Source of the DNA: Saprospirales bacterium
GTDB taxonomy: Bacteria; Bacteroidota; Bacteroidia; Chitinophagales; Saprospiraceae
Length of the DNA stretch: 64,000 bases
Direction: 5' to 3'
Assembly (NCBI GenBank): GCA_016703765.1
Contig: JADJBL010000045.1
Location: 124,001-188,000 of the forward strand
A model generated the notes under the pieces. The model searched no databases and had not been told where the DNA came from. It was given only the letters and a program-made list of their open reading frames with translations. How positions within the stretch are numbered: the first letter of the stretch is position 1; each line of letters starts with the position of its first letter. The position numbers were made by a program, and so were the translations under genes. Below, one piece after another: positions 27,635 through 38,078 of this stretch.

Positions 27635-29632
27635 ATGAGAATACCTACAAAGAAGTTTCCCTTTGCTTTATTTATTGCCTTTGCTGCAGGCCTTTTTTCA
27701 TGCAATATTCAGGAGAAAATAACCACGCCGCCTCCTACAATTCTTATTGATTTTAAGGTAGATTCGTTTCTTGATTTTCCATTGGAATCTTCCAAAGATG
27801 CTTTCTTTGTCATCCTTCCGGAAAAGAAGAACGTTGTATACATCTTTAATAACCCGGAAGGTACCCGTGTGTTGAATCTTTCAACGCGCGATACGCTGGT
27901 TCCATCGCCTTTAAACGGGCTGCTTTCTTTACGGTCAGTAAACAAATCGTATGTGAAAGCTGACCCCTTTGAGCCTGGTTTGTTGTGGGTGAGAAGTAAT
28001 AATTTGTATAAATACGATGCGCTGGCTGGGAAGATGGACACACTGCCCCCCTACCAGAGCTCTCCCGCATTTGCTCTTACGAAAGATTTCCTAATCCAGG
28101 AAGGAATCGTATTGATGACCAGGGATTTTATTCCCTTGGATACTCTCCATCCTGAAAGGTCCGGTTACCTGGAAGTTGCTGAAAGCGAACAATTTGGCCT
28201 TATCATTAACGGCAATCGGTATGATCCGAAAAGCAAATCCTTCGAACCCTTTCGCAGTTTAATGGGAGCGGAGTTCCCCAAAGGCTTTCGAAGGTATCAG
28301 GAAAAAGATGGGTTCATTGCATTCAACCCGGTTCCCTCCTCCAATCACGTTGTACTAATCAGTCCTGATAGTACCGTTTGGAATGATAGATTTACAGGAG
28401 GCCCCAACGATGTGCTCGACCCCCCTTTCTATTGGGTACTCAAACCTAAATGGATAGTCCGCCGCAATATTCTGGACGGCAAAGTATTCACAATTCCGAT
28501 CGAACTACCCTATAGTCGTAACCCTATCTTAAAAAACGACTTGACCAGGATTTGGATCGCTGGCCAACATCGGCTGTTCTCCTGTGACAAAGCTGATGGC
28601 AACATATCCCAGCATTTGGATTTTCAGACTTCTACCCTAAGGGACATTATGGTGGACGATCAAAACCTTTACTTGTTGTTAAGCGATCGTTTCGTCATTT
28701 ATCGAAAGGAGTTTTTGGAAACCTTGTCAAAATTATTTGATAACCAATGGTATGCGTTAGAGGTCAAGCGATTTGATCGTGCACTTGATTCTTTAAATTC
28801 GGGAGAGATTCCTGTGTTGAAGACCTACCTGGACAAACAAGCTTATTTAGAAAAGGAGTTCGAGGTATTATTCAAGCAGGATAGTATTTATGATCAGAGG
28901 AGATGGCAAAGTTTCCGGCCCAATTTCTGGCATAATCTTTTCCGGAAAGATGTTGTAGCGGCCATTCACCAGGACAAACTTCCTGATAATATCCTTCGAT
29001 ATACTCTTACAGATATTGTTTCCCTATTATCGCGTTTTGGGCATTTTTCAGAGGCACTTTATATGGATTCGATTTTGATGTCCAGGTTTCCGGAAAAGGC
29101 CGCCGAAGTTTTCTGGCATGAGAGCTCCATTCAGGCCCTGCGCACTACCGTAGGTTCAATCGACTCACTTCGCGCCTTGTATGGAGAAACAGACACCTTC
29201 CTTTTCAGAAAGGGAGAAGCATTGTTGACATTGTTTGGTTTATGCCGTTTCTTTGAATCGGGGGACCGATATGATGTTTCTCTTGCGCTAGGCACCTGGC
29301 AGGAGTTGCTCGATCGGTATCCCGATAGTAAATGGGCTGACAATGCGGAGTTCAAGATACTGGAACTCACAGCTCTTTTTCCCGAAGATGTAGATATGTC
29401 ACTTCAATTTTTGGATGTTTCCAAAACCTTTCTGAAAAAGTACCCAGATTCAGACCTTAAGCCAAAGATTTGGAAAGAAATGCTGCAGATCTATGCCGAT
29501 AGCCATTATGAAATTCTCGGCCGAAGGCAATTAGGGCTTGCATTACTCGAGGACTTGAAAAGAGAATACCCCGGCTATTTAAAAATCGAGCATATACATG
29601 CACTAATCAAAAATCTGCATAGCTACCGGTAA
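27635..29632 (+). CDS. AT-rich lipoprotein of unknown function with helical C-terminal repeats
   Basis: 665 residues. Lipobox AAGLFSC (Cys about 23) after a clear signal peptide. The first half is beta-rich with repeated display-like segments (NNLYKYDALAGKMDTLPP, FYWVLKPKWIVRRNILDG, RIWIAGQHRLFSCDKADG), suggesting a propeller. The second half is helical with TPR-like pairs (ALGTWQELLDRYPDSKWAD, SKTFLKKYPDSDLKPKIWKE) as in TamB/BamD-like lipoproteins. Base composition is visibly lower in GC and richer in AT-ending codons than dnaX and recQ on either side, which suggests acquisition. I do not recognise the family. Confidence 0.75.
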   Translation: MRIPTKKFPFALFIAFAAGLFSCNIQEKITTPPPTILIDFKVDSFLDFPLESSKDAFFVILPEKKNVVYIFNNPEGTRVLNLSTRDTLVPSPLNGLLSLRSVNKSYVKADPFEPGLLWVRSNNLYKYDALAGKMDTLPPYQSSPAFALTKDFLIQEGIVLMTRDFIPLDTLHPERSGYLEVAESEQFGLIINGNRYDPKSKSFEPFRSLMGAEFPKGFRRYQEKDGFIAFNPVPSSNHVVLISPDSTVWNDRFTGGPNDVLDPPFYWVLKPKWIVRRNILDGKVFTIPIELPYSRNPILKNDLTRIWIAGQHRLFSCDKADGNISQHLDFQTSTLRDIMVDDQNLYLLLSDRFVIYRKEFLETLSKLFDNQWYALEVKRFDRALDSLNSGEIPVLKTYLDKQAYLEKEFEVLFKQDSIYDQRRWQSFRPNFWHNLFRKDVVAAIHQDKLPDNILRYTLTDIVSLLSRFGHFSEALYMDSILMSRFPEKAAEVFWHESSIQALRTTVGSIDSLRALYGETDTFLFRKGEALLTLFGLCRFFESGDRYDVSLALGTWQELLDRYPDSKWADNAEFKILELTALFPEDVDMSLQFLDVSKTFLKKYPDSDLKPKIWKEMLQIYADSHYEILGRRQLGLALLEDLKREYPGYLKIEHIHALIKNLHSYR

Positions 29633-29697
29633 TTTCATCTTCATTTCCTATCTTCACCCCCAGGCCCTCTGTTGGATGAACCCAAAATTGCGAGTGT

Positions 29698-31812
29698 ATG
29701 GACATGGTGACAGTGCATGAGGCCCTGAAAAAGTATTTCGGCTTCGACACCTTTCGGCCGCTTCAGGCCGAAATCATTCAACAGGTTTTTGACGGAAAGG
29801 ATTCTATCGTACTGATGCCCACTGGCGGAGGGAAGTCGATCTGCTACCAGTTGCCGGCTATTTTGATGCCCGGCGCTTGCGTGGTCGTTTCCCCTCTTAT
29901 TTCCCTGATGAAGGATCAGGTGGAAGGCCTATGGGGCAACGGGGTGAAAGCCTCCTTTCTGAACAGCACCCTCGATCCGCTGGAGCAGCGGATGGTGGAA
30001 GACGAGCTCTTCCAGGGGGCGATCGACTTGCTCTACGTCTCTCCGGAGCGGCTGACTTCCAAAGAATTCCTTCCCCTCTTGCGACGCGCGAAGATCAACC
30101 TGGTGGCCATCGACGAGGCCCACTGTATTTCCTCCTGGGGCCATGACTTCCGGCCGGAATACACCCAGTTGAAATTCCTGAAGCAGGAGCTTCCCGGCGT
30201 GCCCATTCTGGCCCTCACCGCTACGGCAGACCGGCTCACCCGCCTGGACATCGCGGAGCAACTGGCGCTCGACAATCCCGAACTCTTCCTCGCCTCCTTC
30301 GACCGGCCCAACCTCAGCCTGGAGGTTCGCCCGGGCCAGGACCGGCTGGGGCAGATCGCCGCCTTTATCAAACAACGGCCCGGACAGCCCGGTATCATTT
30401 ACTGCCTGAGCAGGAAGAGCACCGAACAGGTAGCGGAGGGGCTTCGGGCCCGCGGCATCAACGCGGGTTTTTACCACGCGGGGATGAACGACCGCGACCG
30501 CAGCGCGGCGCAGGAGGATTTTATCAACGACCGGCTCACCGTCATCGCCGCCACGGTGGCTTTCGGGATGGGCATCGACAAATCCAACGTCCGCTTCGTC
30601 ATCCACTACAACCTGCCCAAAAACATCGAAAGCTATTACCAGGAAATCGGCCGCAGCGGCCGCGACGGGGCGAAGGCGGAGACCATCCTTTTTTACAGCT
30701 ACGCCGACGTGAGCCTGATGCAGGATATCATCAAGCAGGAAGAAAGCGACCTGACGGAGGTGAAGCTGGCCAAGCTGGAGCGCATGCAACACTACGCCAC
30801 GGGCCAGATCTGCCGGCGGAAAATGCTGCTGAGCTATTTCGGGGAGGACCTTCGCGATAATTGCGGCAACTGCGACATTTGCAACAAACCGCCCCAGTAT
30901 TTCGACGGCACCGAGCTGGCGCAAAAGGCGCTTTCCGCCATTGCCAGGGTGGAGGAAAAAGCGGGCATGAACCTCATCATCGACATCCTACGGGGCTCGG
31001 GCAAACAGGAGATCATCGACCGCGGTTACGACCGCATCAAGACCTTCGGCGCGGGCAGGGATATTTCTTATATCGACTGGCGGCAGTATTTTGAGCAATT
31101 CCTCAACCAGGGCCTCGTCGAGGTGGCCCACGAGGCCTTCGGGCAGTTGCGGCTTACGCCGGCCGGAAAGGAAGTGTTGTTCAACGGTCGCAGCGTGGAA
31201 ATGGTACAGGCCCGCGCCATCCGCGAAAAACAGGCCAAACCCCAGCGCGCCCCGGCCAAGGGCGAACAGGTGCGGGAAGGGCTGTTCCAAAACCTGAAGG
31301 CGCTCCGCCTGGAGATCGCGCGGAAAAACGGGATTCCGCCTTACCTTGTTTTCAACGACGCGACGCTGGAGGAAATGGCCAAAGAGAAACCGCTCACCGA
31401 CGAGGACCTCCGCCAGATCACCGGGGTGGGCGACCGCAAACTGCACCTGTACGGAAACCAGTTTATGGACCTGATCCGCAGCTTTGTGCTGGAGAAAAAG
31501 GAGGAAGGATTTTCCGTGGCCGGCGCCACTTATCTGGAGAGTTTCGAGCTCTTCCGCAAAGGGTTATCGCCGGCACAGATCGCCGAAAAAAGGGATTTGA
31601 CCGAGGGGCGGGTGTACGAACACCTGACCTATTTCCTGGAAAAAGGGGAAGCAGTGGATCTGAACCGTTTGATTCAGCAGGAGGAGCTCGAAAAAGTGCT
31701 GGCGGTGGCGGTGCGGGAGGAGGGGGAGCAAAAGCTCAAGCCGATCTTCGAGGCGCTGGACGGCGCTATTCCGTACCACAAAATCCGGCTTGCGCTTTTG
31801 CAAAAGAAATAA
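29698..31812 (+). CDS. recQ: ATP-dependent DNA helicase RecQ
   Basis: 704 residues. RecQ motif 0 (FGFDTFRPLQAEII), Walker A (TGGGKSICYQLP), DEAHCISSWGHDFRPEY, motif VI GRSGRDG and the RecQ zinc Cys set (CRRKMLLSYF, then CGNCDIC). RQC winged helix (about 400-500), an HRDC domain (about 520-600) and a C-terminal HTH-like domain (GLSPAQIAEKRDLTEGRVYEHL) complete the long Bacteroidota form. 3'-5' helicase in recombinational repair. ATG at 29698; another ATG two codons later is possible. Converges on the next gene with two bases between stops. Confidence 0.96.
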   Translation: MDMVTVHEALKKYFGFDTFRPLQAEIIQQVFDGKDSIVLMPTGGGKSICYQLPAILMPGACVVVSPLISLMKDQVEGLWGNGVKASFLNSTLDPLEQRMVEDELFQGAIDLLYVSPERLTSKEFLPLLRRAKINLVAIDEAHCISSWGHDFRPEYTQLKFLKQELPGVPILALTATADRLTRLDIAEQLALDNPELFLASFDRPNLSLEVRPGQDRLGQIAAFIKQRPGQPGIIYCLSRKSTEQVAEGLRARGINAGFYHAGMNDRDRSAAQEDFINDRLTVIAATVAFGMGIDKSNVRFVIHYNLPKNIESYYQEIGRSGRDGAKAETILFYSYADVSLMQDIIKQEESDLTEVKLAKLERMQHYATGQICRRKMLLSYFGEDLRDNCGNCDICNKPPQYFDGTELAQKALSAIARVEEKAGMNLIIDILRGSGKQEIIDRGYDRIKTFGAGRDISYIDWRQYFEQFLNQGLVEVAHEAFGQLRLTPAGKEVLFNGRSVEMVQARAIREKQAKPQRAPAKGEQVREGLFQNLKALRLEIARKNGIPPYLVFNDATLEEMAKEKPLTDEDLRQITGVGDRKLHLYGNQFMDLIRSFVLEKKEEGFSVAGATYLESFELFRKGLSPAQIAEKRDLTEGRVYEHLTYFLEKGEAVDLNRLIQQEELEKVLAVAVREEGEQKLKPIFEALDGAIPYHKIRLALLQKK

Positions 31813-31814
31813 CC

Positions 31815-32327
31815 TTATTCCTTTGGTTTCGGTGGGAAGAACACATGCACCCCGACATTCAGGCCGCTGACGGAGAAGTTGGGGATGTGAAAAAGATTGC
31901 CCACGCGGAACAGCAACTGGGTTTCCACGCTGACCCTCGGACTGAAGAAATAGGCGATCCCTGCGCCTGCGGCGCCATCAAACTGGAAGAGAGAGGGGCG
32001 GTTGTCGATTTCCGCGTGCAGGTATGGGCGCCATTGTTTGCCGGGGGAAAGGTAGTACCGGAGGAAAAATCCCAGGTCGTAGTCAAAGTTAAAGTTGGTG
32101 GTATTGTCGTCGACGAAGAGGCCGGAACTCGCATTCACCTGCGCGCCTACGGCGAAGTCGGGCGCCAGGAAATAGCCGGCGCGCGGGTTTAAGTTGAAGT
32201 GGAATCCGGAGGACGAGGCGCCGAAGCCGCTGTTGCCGCCCAGCATGATGGTACCGGTTTCGATTTGCGCGGGAAGGGAAGGGAGCAGCAGGCTAAGGAA
32301 TACTCCCAGGAAGATCATTTTTCTCAT
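31815..32327 (-). CDS. Small outer-membrane beta-barrel protein
   Basis: 170 residues. Signal peptide (MIFLGVFLSLLLPSLPAQ), then about eight amphipathic strands with Gly/aromatic alternation (GTIMLGGNSGFGAS, FHFNLNPRAGYFL, DLGFFLRYYLSPGKQWRPY, AGAGIAYFFSPRVSVE, LNVGVHVFFPP), the OmpX/OmpW-size barrel fold frequent in Bacteroidota. ATG at 32327 is chosen for the signal peptide; the frame is open 15 codons further. Function unknown. The gap 32328-32677 shows no gene, only the -7 box near its end. Confidence 0.78.
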   Translation of the reverse strand: MRKMIFLGVFLSLLLPSLPAQIETGTIMLGGNSGFGASSSGFHFNLNPRAGYFLAPDFAVGAQVNASSGLFVDDNTTNFNFDYDLGFFLRYYLSPGKQWRPYLHAEIDNRPSLFQFDGAAGAGIAYFFSPRVSVETQLLFRVGNLFHIPNFSVSGLNVGVHVFFPPKPKE

Positions 32328-32634
32328 TTGGAAAGAGTTTGGGTGAAAAGATGTGTTTGGAAACCGGATCAAATTTCGGAAGCGTCCCGGAAAAAGGGTG
32401 TTAGGGCTCTATTAAATCTTAAAAAGGCTTTGTTAAAAAAAAGGGAGGAGAATAAGTAGAAAATTTTGTCGGATCAAAAACGGGATGCGATAAATTTTAT
32501 TCAAACTGCCCATTCCCACTTTTCAAAGTAAGGAAAACGAGCCCTGCAAACTTTAGGCTTTGAAGCCCACGGCGTGAATTGCGGAGTTGGGACAAAAAAA
32601 GTGGCCGAGAATTTTTAAAACAGTACCGAATACC

Positions 32635-32642
32635 TACCTTTG
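32635..32642 (+). promoter_or_regulatory. -7 box (TACCTTTG) of the ATP synthase cluster
   Basis: TACCTTTG lies 36 bases before the chosen atpB ATG, and rules out the longer open frame that starts at 32579. No TTG at the expected -33 distance. Confidence 0.5.
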
Positions 32643-32677
32643 CTGCGATTTTTGAAAAAGGGGTAACCCCGTTAAAT

Positions 32678-33973
32678 ATGGTAGGTCGGATGCGTTCAAC
32701 TCTTTTCACCCTTTTCCTGGTGTCCGGGTTCTTGGTCTTTGCCAATGGCCAGGAGGGCCACGGCGATGAGCACCAGCAGGATACGGCGCACATGCAGGAC
32801 AGCGCCCATACGGACGACAACCACAGCGCCTGTGGATGCCATCACGACGAGGAAGAGTTTCCCGAATACAACCCCACTGCATCTGCTTTTCATCACATCG
32901 GCGACGCCAATGCCTTCCATATTGTAGGCGATATATACATTCCGCTCCCCTGCATCCTCTACGCCCCGGATCACGGTTTGACCACGATGCTCTCCAGCAA
33001 GTTTGAGGCGCATCACCACGGCAACGGCGAAAAAGCGATCGACCGCTATGTGCTGGTGCACGGCGAAGTGAAGCGGGTAGCAGATCCGGCATTTCCCATG
33101 GGGGAGGTCGAGATCGAATGCATTTCCCACGTCATGGAGATGCACGAGGGCAAAGAAGTCGAGGAGCCGATCGTCGTGTACGGAGGAACCTGCTATCACC
33201 TGGAGAACCGCAGCACGCTCGATGGAGGGGTTTTCGGCGGCGGCATCACGTCTTTCTACGATTTTTCCATTACCAAAAACGTCTTTACGATGCTGTTGGT
33301 GATGCTGGTGTTGTTCCTGGTATTCCGCTCGGTTGCCAAGGCCTATACGGCGCGGCGCGGGATGGCGCCCAAGGGTTTGCAGGGCTTTTTGGAGCCCATC
33401 GTCCTGTTCATACAGGATGAGGTGGCCAAGCCGTTTATCGGAGCGGAGAAATACCACAAGTATCTCCCCTTCCTGCTGTCGATCTTTTTCTTTATCCTCA
33501 GTTTGAACCTCATCGGCCAGATCCCCTTTTTCCCAGGTAGCGCGAACGTAACCGGCAACCTCGGAGTAACCCTCGTGCTGGCCCTGTTCACCTTTTTAGT
33601 GGTGAACCTCAACGGCAAGAAAAACTACTGGAAGCATATTTTCTGGATGCCGGGCGTGCCGGCCCCGATCAAGCTGATCCTGACGCCCGTGGAAGTGCTG
33701 GGCCTGTTCATCAAGCCCTTCACCCTCATGCTTCGTCTTTTTGCCAACATCACGGCGGGTCACATCGTGGTGCTGAGCTTCGTGGGCCTGATCTTCATCT
33801 TCGGCAAATCGGGCGCCAGCCTCGGCGGCTCCCTCGGGGGCGCTTTGGCTTCGATTCCGCTGACCATGTTCATCATGGCGATCGAGTTGCTGGTGGCTTT
33901 TATCCAGGCCTTCGTGTTCACCCTGCTTACCGCTTCCTATATCGGGGCGGCTATCGAGGAGGAGCACCATTGA
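32678..33973 (+). CDS. atpB: ATP synthase F0 subunit a, with His-rich N-terminal extension
   Basis: 431 residues. The C-terminal half is the proton-channel subunit with about six helices, including FIKPFTLMLRLFANITAGH (the essential Arg is in MLRLFAN) and ELLVAFIQAFVFTLLTASYI. The N-terminal half is a Bacteroidota-type extension: a signal-like segment (LFTLFLVSGFLVFANGQ), then a His/Asp-rich stretch of about 35 residues (GHGDEHQQDTAHMQ and HSACGCHHDEEEF), then a periplasmic region of about 130 residues. ATG 32678 follows the -7 box; MRSTLF at 32690 is an alternative. First gene of atpBEFHAG; atpD and atpC are elsewhere. Confidence 0.95.
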   Translation: MVGRMRSTLFTLFLVSGFLVFANGQEGHGDEHQQDTAHMQDSAHTDDNHSACGCHHDEEEFPEYNPTASAFHHIGDANAFHIVGDIYIPLPCILYAPDHGLTTMLSSKFEAHHHGNGEKAIDRYVLVHGEVKRVADPAFPMGEVEIECISHVMEMHEGKEVEEPIVVYGGTCYHLENRSTLDGGVFGGGITSFYDFSITKNVFTMLLVMLVLFLVFRSVAKAYTARRGMAPKGLQGFLEPIVLFIQDEVAKPFIGAEKYHKYLPFLLSIFFFILSLNLIGQIPFFPGSANVTGNLGVTLVLALFTFLVVNLNGKKNYWKHIFWMPGVPAPIKLILTPVEVLGLFIKPFTLMLRLFANITAGHIVVLSFVGLIFIFGKSGASLGGSLGGALASIPLTMFIMAIELLVAFIQAFVFTLLTASYIGAAIEEEHH

Positions 33974-33981
33974 TCTTTGGG

Positions 33982-34052
33982 GTTTAGGAGGTTTAGGAAG
34001 TTTAGAAGGTTTAGTTTTTCTAAACTCCCTAAACCTTCTAAACCTCCTAAAC
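33982..34052. repeat. GTTTAG-unit hairpin between atpB and atpE
   Basis: Four GTTTAG units spaced by purine triplets (GAG, GAA, AAG) on the left, a T5 loop (34015-34019), and four CTAAAC units on the right fold into a 33-base-arm, near-perfect hairpin. It starts nine bases after the atpB stop and ends 38 bases before atpE. Confidence 0.9.
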
Positions 34053-34089
34053 ATGAAATAACTAAGTAATCTGTATAAATCTCTATAAA

Positions 34090-34293
34090 ATGACTGGTTC
34101 ACTAACCGCAATTGGCTTGGCTCTCGCTGCAATGGCAGCAGGTATCGGTATCGGACAGATCGGCGGCCGCGCAATGGACGCTATTGCCCGCCAACCCGAA
34201 GCCGTGGGGGATATCCGCGCTAACATGATCCTTACCGCCGCTTTGGTGGAAGGCGCCGCGCTGATCGCCATGGTATTGGGCTTCATCCTGTAG
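34090..34293 (+). CDS. atpE: ATP synthase F0 subunit c
   Basis: 67 residues, two membrane helices with the polar loop ARQPEAVGDIR and the ion-carrying Glu in ALVEGAAL. A Gln occurs in helix 1 (GIGIGQIGG) at the position of the sodium ligand in Na+-type rings, but helix 2 has Gly and Ala after the Glu where Na+ rings have Ser/Thr, so a proton ring is more likely. Forms the rotor ring, needed in many copies per enzyme. Hairpins lie on both sides of the gene. Confidence 0.96.
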   Translation: MTGSLTAIGLALAAMAAGIGIGQIGGRAMDAIARQPEAVGDIRANMILTAALVEGAALIAMVLGFIL

Positions 34294-34311
34294 TACCGGG
34301 AAAGCCGAAAA

Positions 34312-34355
34312 GTAAGGGCTGCTCCCGGCGACGGTTGGTCGCCGGAGCAGCTTAC
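34312..34355 (+). other. Strong hairpin between atpE and atpF
   Basis: Arms GTAAG..GCTGCTCC..CGGCGAC (34312-34332) and their complement (34338-34355), interrupted by small bulges, around a GGTTG loop, 19 bases after the atpE stop. No U-run follows, so it is more likely an mRNA-stability or processing element than a terminator. Confidence 0.7.
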
Positions 34356-34387
34356 TCAAAAAGCATTCACTTTCAATTTGCATATTC

Positions 34388-34912
34388 ATGACGAGCAATT
34401 TGATCTTTCTAGCTGAATTTACAGTCATTCGCCCCGACCCCGGGACGGTGTTCTGGACCACGCTCATCTTTGCCCTATTCTGGTTTCTGATGAGCAGGTT
34501 TGCATTCAAACCCATCGCCCGGGCCCTCAAGGAAAGGGAATCGGATATCCAGAACTCCCTGGACTCCGCCAAGAAAGCGCGCGAGGAAATGACGCACCTG
34601 CAAGCCAAAAACGAAGAACTGCTTGCGCTCGCCCAGGAGGAACGCGCAAAGATCCTTCACGAGGCCAAGATGGCGAAAGACACCATCATTGCGGAGGCCA
34701 AGACGAAAGCCAAAGAGGAATCGCACCGCATCGTGGTCAACGCGAAGACCGAGATCGAGCATATGAAAATGGCCGCAATCATAGACCTCAAGAATCAGGT
34801 GGGCACCCTGGCCGTCGATATCGCGGAAAAAATCCTGGAGCGGGAGTTGAAGAACAAGGCCGAGCACGAGCAATACGTGAGCGAGCTGGTGAAGGATATG
34901 AAGCTCCAATAA
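34388..34912 (+). CDS. atpF: ATP synthase F0 subunit b
   Basis: 174 residues. One N-terminal membrane helix (VFWTTLIFALFWFLMSRFAF) followed by a long charged coiled coil (KERESDIQNSLDSAKKAREE and onward) forming the stator stalk, ending in the delta-contact region (VDIAEKILERELKNKAEHE). The length is normal. Next gene atpH starts 40 bases on. Confidence 0.95.
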   Translation: MTSNLIFLAEFTVIRPDPGTVFWTTLIFALFWFLMSRFAFKPIARALKERESDIQNSLDSAKKAREEMTHLQAKNEELLALAQEERAKILHEAKMAKDTIIAEAKTKAKEESHRIVVNAKTEIEHMKMAAIIDLKNQVGTLAVDIAEKILERELKNKAEHEQYVSELVKDMKLQ

Positions 34913-34951
34913 AATTGCCGGGCTTTGGCCCGGTTTAAACGACCCGGAAAT

Positions 34952-35522
34952 ATGTCAGTTGGACGGATAGTTACCAGATATACCAAATCGCTGCTCGACC
35001 TCGCCATTGAAAAGAATGTGGTGGAGCGGATTAAAAGAGGATTTCGATTCTTTTAACGGCGTGCTGAAAAACCGCGATTTCTACTTGATGATCAAAAGTC
35101 CGATCATCAAGTCGGATAAGAAGCGGGCGATATTTCGCCAGTTATTCGGAGGGAAGTACGACGAAATGACTCTGTCCTTTTTTAATATCCTCCTGACCAA
35201 GGACCGGGAAACCTATCTACCCGAAATCGCCAAAGAGTTCAATACCCAATACCGGGCCTACATGAACATCTCGACGGTGAGGATCACCACACCTGCGCCG
35301 CTGAGCGAGGCGATGGTGGAAACCATCCGCAAAAAACTCCTCGACGACGGCATCGCCACGGGAAAACTGGAGATGGAAACCCGCACCGATTCCTCCCTGG
35401 TGGCAGGGATGATCATCGAATTCGACGATAAATTGTACGATGCAAGCGCTTCGAGGAAACTGGAAGCCTTCAAGAGTTCCTTCAAAGACAACCTGTATAT
35501 CTCAAAGATTATCTCCCGGTAA
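34952..35522 (+). CDS. atpH: ATP synthase F1 subunit delta, one-base frameshift
   Basis: 189 residues after repair. The ATG at 34952 gives [20 protein letters not shown], the standard delta N-terminus, and the frame is lost at RIKRG. Removing one A from the run 35033-35036 gives [19 protein letters not shown] and an open frame to 35522. The total length (571 bases) is exactly one base too many. The C-terminal part ([37 protein letters not shown]) is typical. Stator protein joining F1 to subunit b. Essential, so a real null is unlikely in an otherwise intact cluster. Confidence 0.93.
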
Positions 35523-35571
35523 CCTTTATTTTAATAACAATCGTTCACAACAACAAATAAATCGCGCGATC

Positions 35572-37176
<1,605 letters not shown>

Positions 37177-37179
37177 ATA

Positions 37180-38073
37180 ATGTCTGGAAAACTAAAAGAA
37201 GTCCGGGAGCGGATCAAGTCCGTGCAGAACACGCAGCAGATCACCAAGGCCATGAAAATGGTTTCGGCTGCCAAACTGCGCAACGCTCAGCAGGCGGTTC
37301 AGGATATGAGGCCCTATGCCGTCAAGCTGAACGACATGCTGCGCAATATCCTTTCCAACATGGAAGGAGACGCGGAGGTGTCTTTCGGCCAGGCCCGGGA
37401 AGTGCACAAAGCCTGTATGGTCGTAGTGACCTCCAACCGCGGCTTGTGCGGCGCTTTTAATACCAACGTCATCAAGGCCGCAGTCAAAACGATCGAGGAG
37501 AAATACACCGGGGTTAGAAAGAACAAACAACTGACCATCCTCTGCATCGGCAAAAAAGGGTACGACTTCTTCCGCAAACGCTATGCAGACTGCAACATCG
37601 TGCAGGACTATGTCCACCTGTTCGATAACCTGAGTTTTGACAATATCTCCAGGGTTTCCCAACACCTGATGGACGGGTTTCTGGACAAGAGATACGACTC
37701 CATTGATGTGGCCTACGGCCATTTCCGCAATGCCGCGGTTCAGTATCCGATGAGTGAGGCTTACCTTCCGGTTCGTCCCCTCGAAAAAGCAAAGGATAAC
37801 AACCGCAAGGCGAATTACATCTTCGAGCCGGATAAAGTAGAGTTGCTCTCCAGCCTCATTCCCAGTATTTTGCACACGACCTTTCACAAATTCCTGCTGG
37901 ATACGAACGCATCTGAACACGGAGCGCGAATGACCGCGATGGACAATGCCACCACCAATGCCGACGGGATCATGCGCGACCTCAAGATAAGTTACAACAA
38001 AGCCAGGCAGGAAACGATTACGAGAGAGCTTTCCGAGATCGTCGGCGGCGCCGCTGCGCTGGAGAACGGCTGA
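37180..38073 (+). CDS. atpG: ATP synthase F1 subunit gamma
   Basis: 297 residues. N-terminal coiled-coil helix SGKLKEVRERIKSVQNTQQ followed by ITKAMKMVSAAKLR, a central Rossmann-like domain (VVVTSNRGLCGAFN), and a C-terminal helix (SEHGARMTAMDNATTNAD ... ELSEIVGGAAAL). Central rotor shaft of the enzyme. Length is normal. Last ATP synthase gene of the cluster, followed after five bases by a nucleotidyltransferase gene that may be cotranscribed. Confidence 0.97.
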   Translation: MSGKLKEVRERIKSVQNTQQITKAMKMVSAAKLRNAQQAVQDMRPYAVKLNDMLRNILSNMEGDAEVSFGQAREVHKACMVVVTSNRGLCGAFNTNVIKAAVKTIEEKYTGVRKNKQLTILCIGKKGYDFFRKRYADCNIVQDYVHLFDNLSFDNISRVSQHLMDGFLDKRYDSIDVAYGHFRNAAVQYPMSEAYLPVRPLEKAKDNNRKANYIFEPDKVELLSSLIPSILHTTFHKFLLDTNASEHGARMTAMDNATTNADGIMRDLKISYNKARQETITRELSEIVGGAAALENG

Positions 38074-38078
38074 TCGGT

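Noticed and set aside
34090-34293. Sodium-dependent ATP synthase from the helix-1 Gln
   Set aside because: The helix-2 Ser/Thr ligands next to the Glu are replaced by Gly and Ala, so the site for Na+ is incomplete. A proton ring is more likely.
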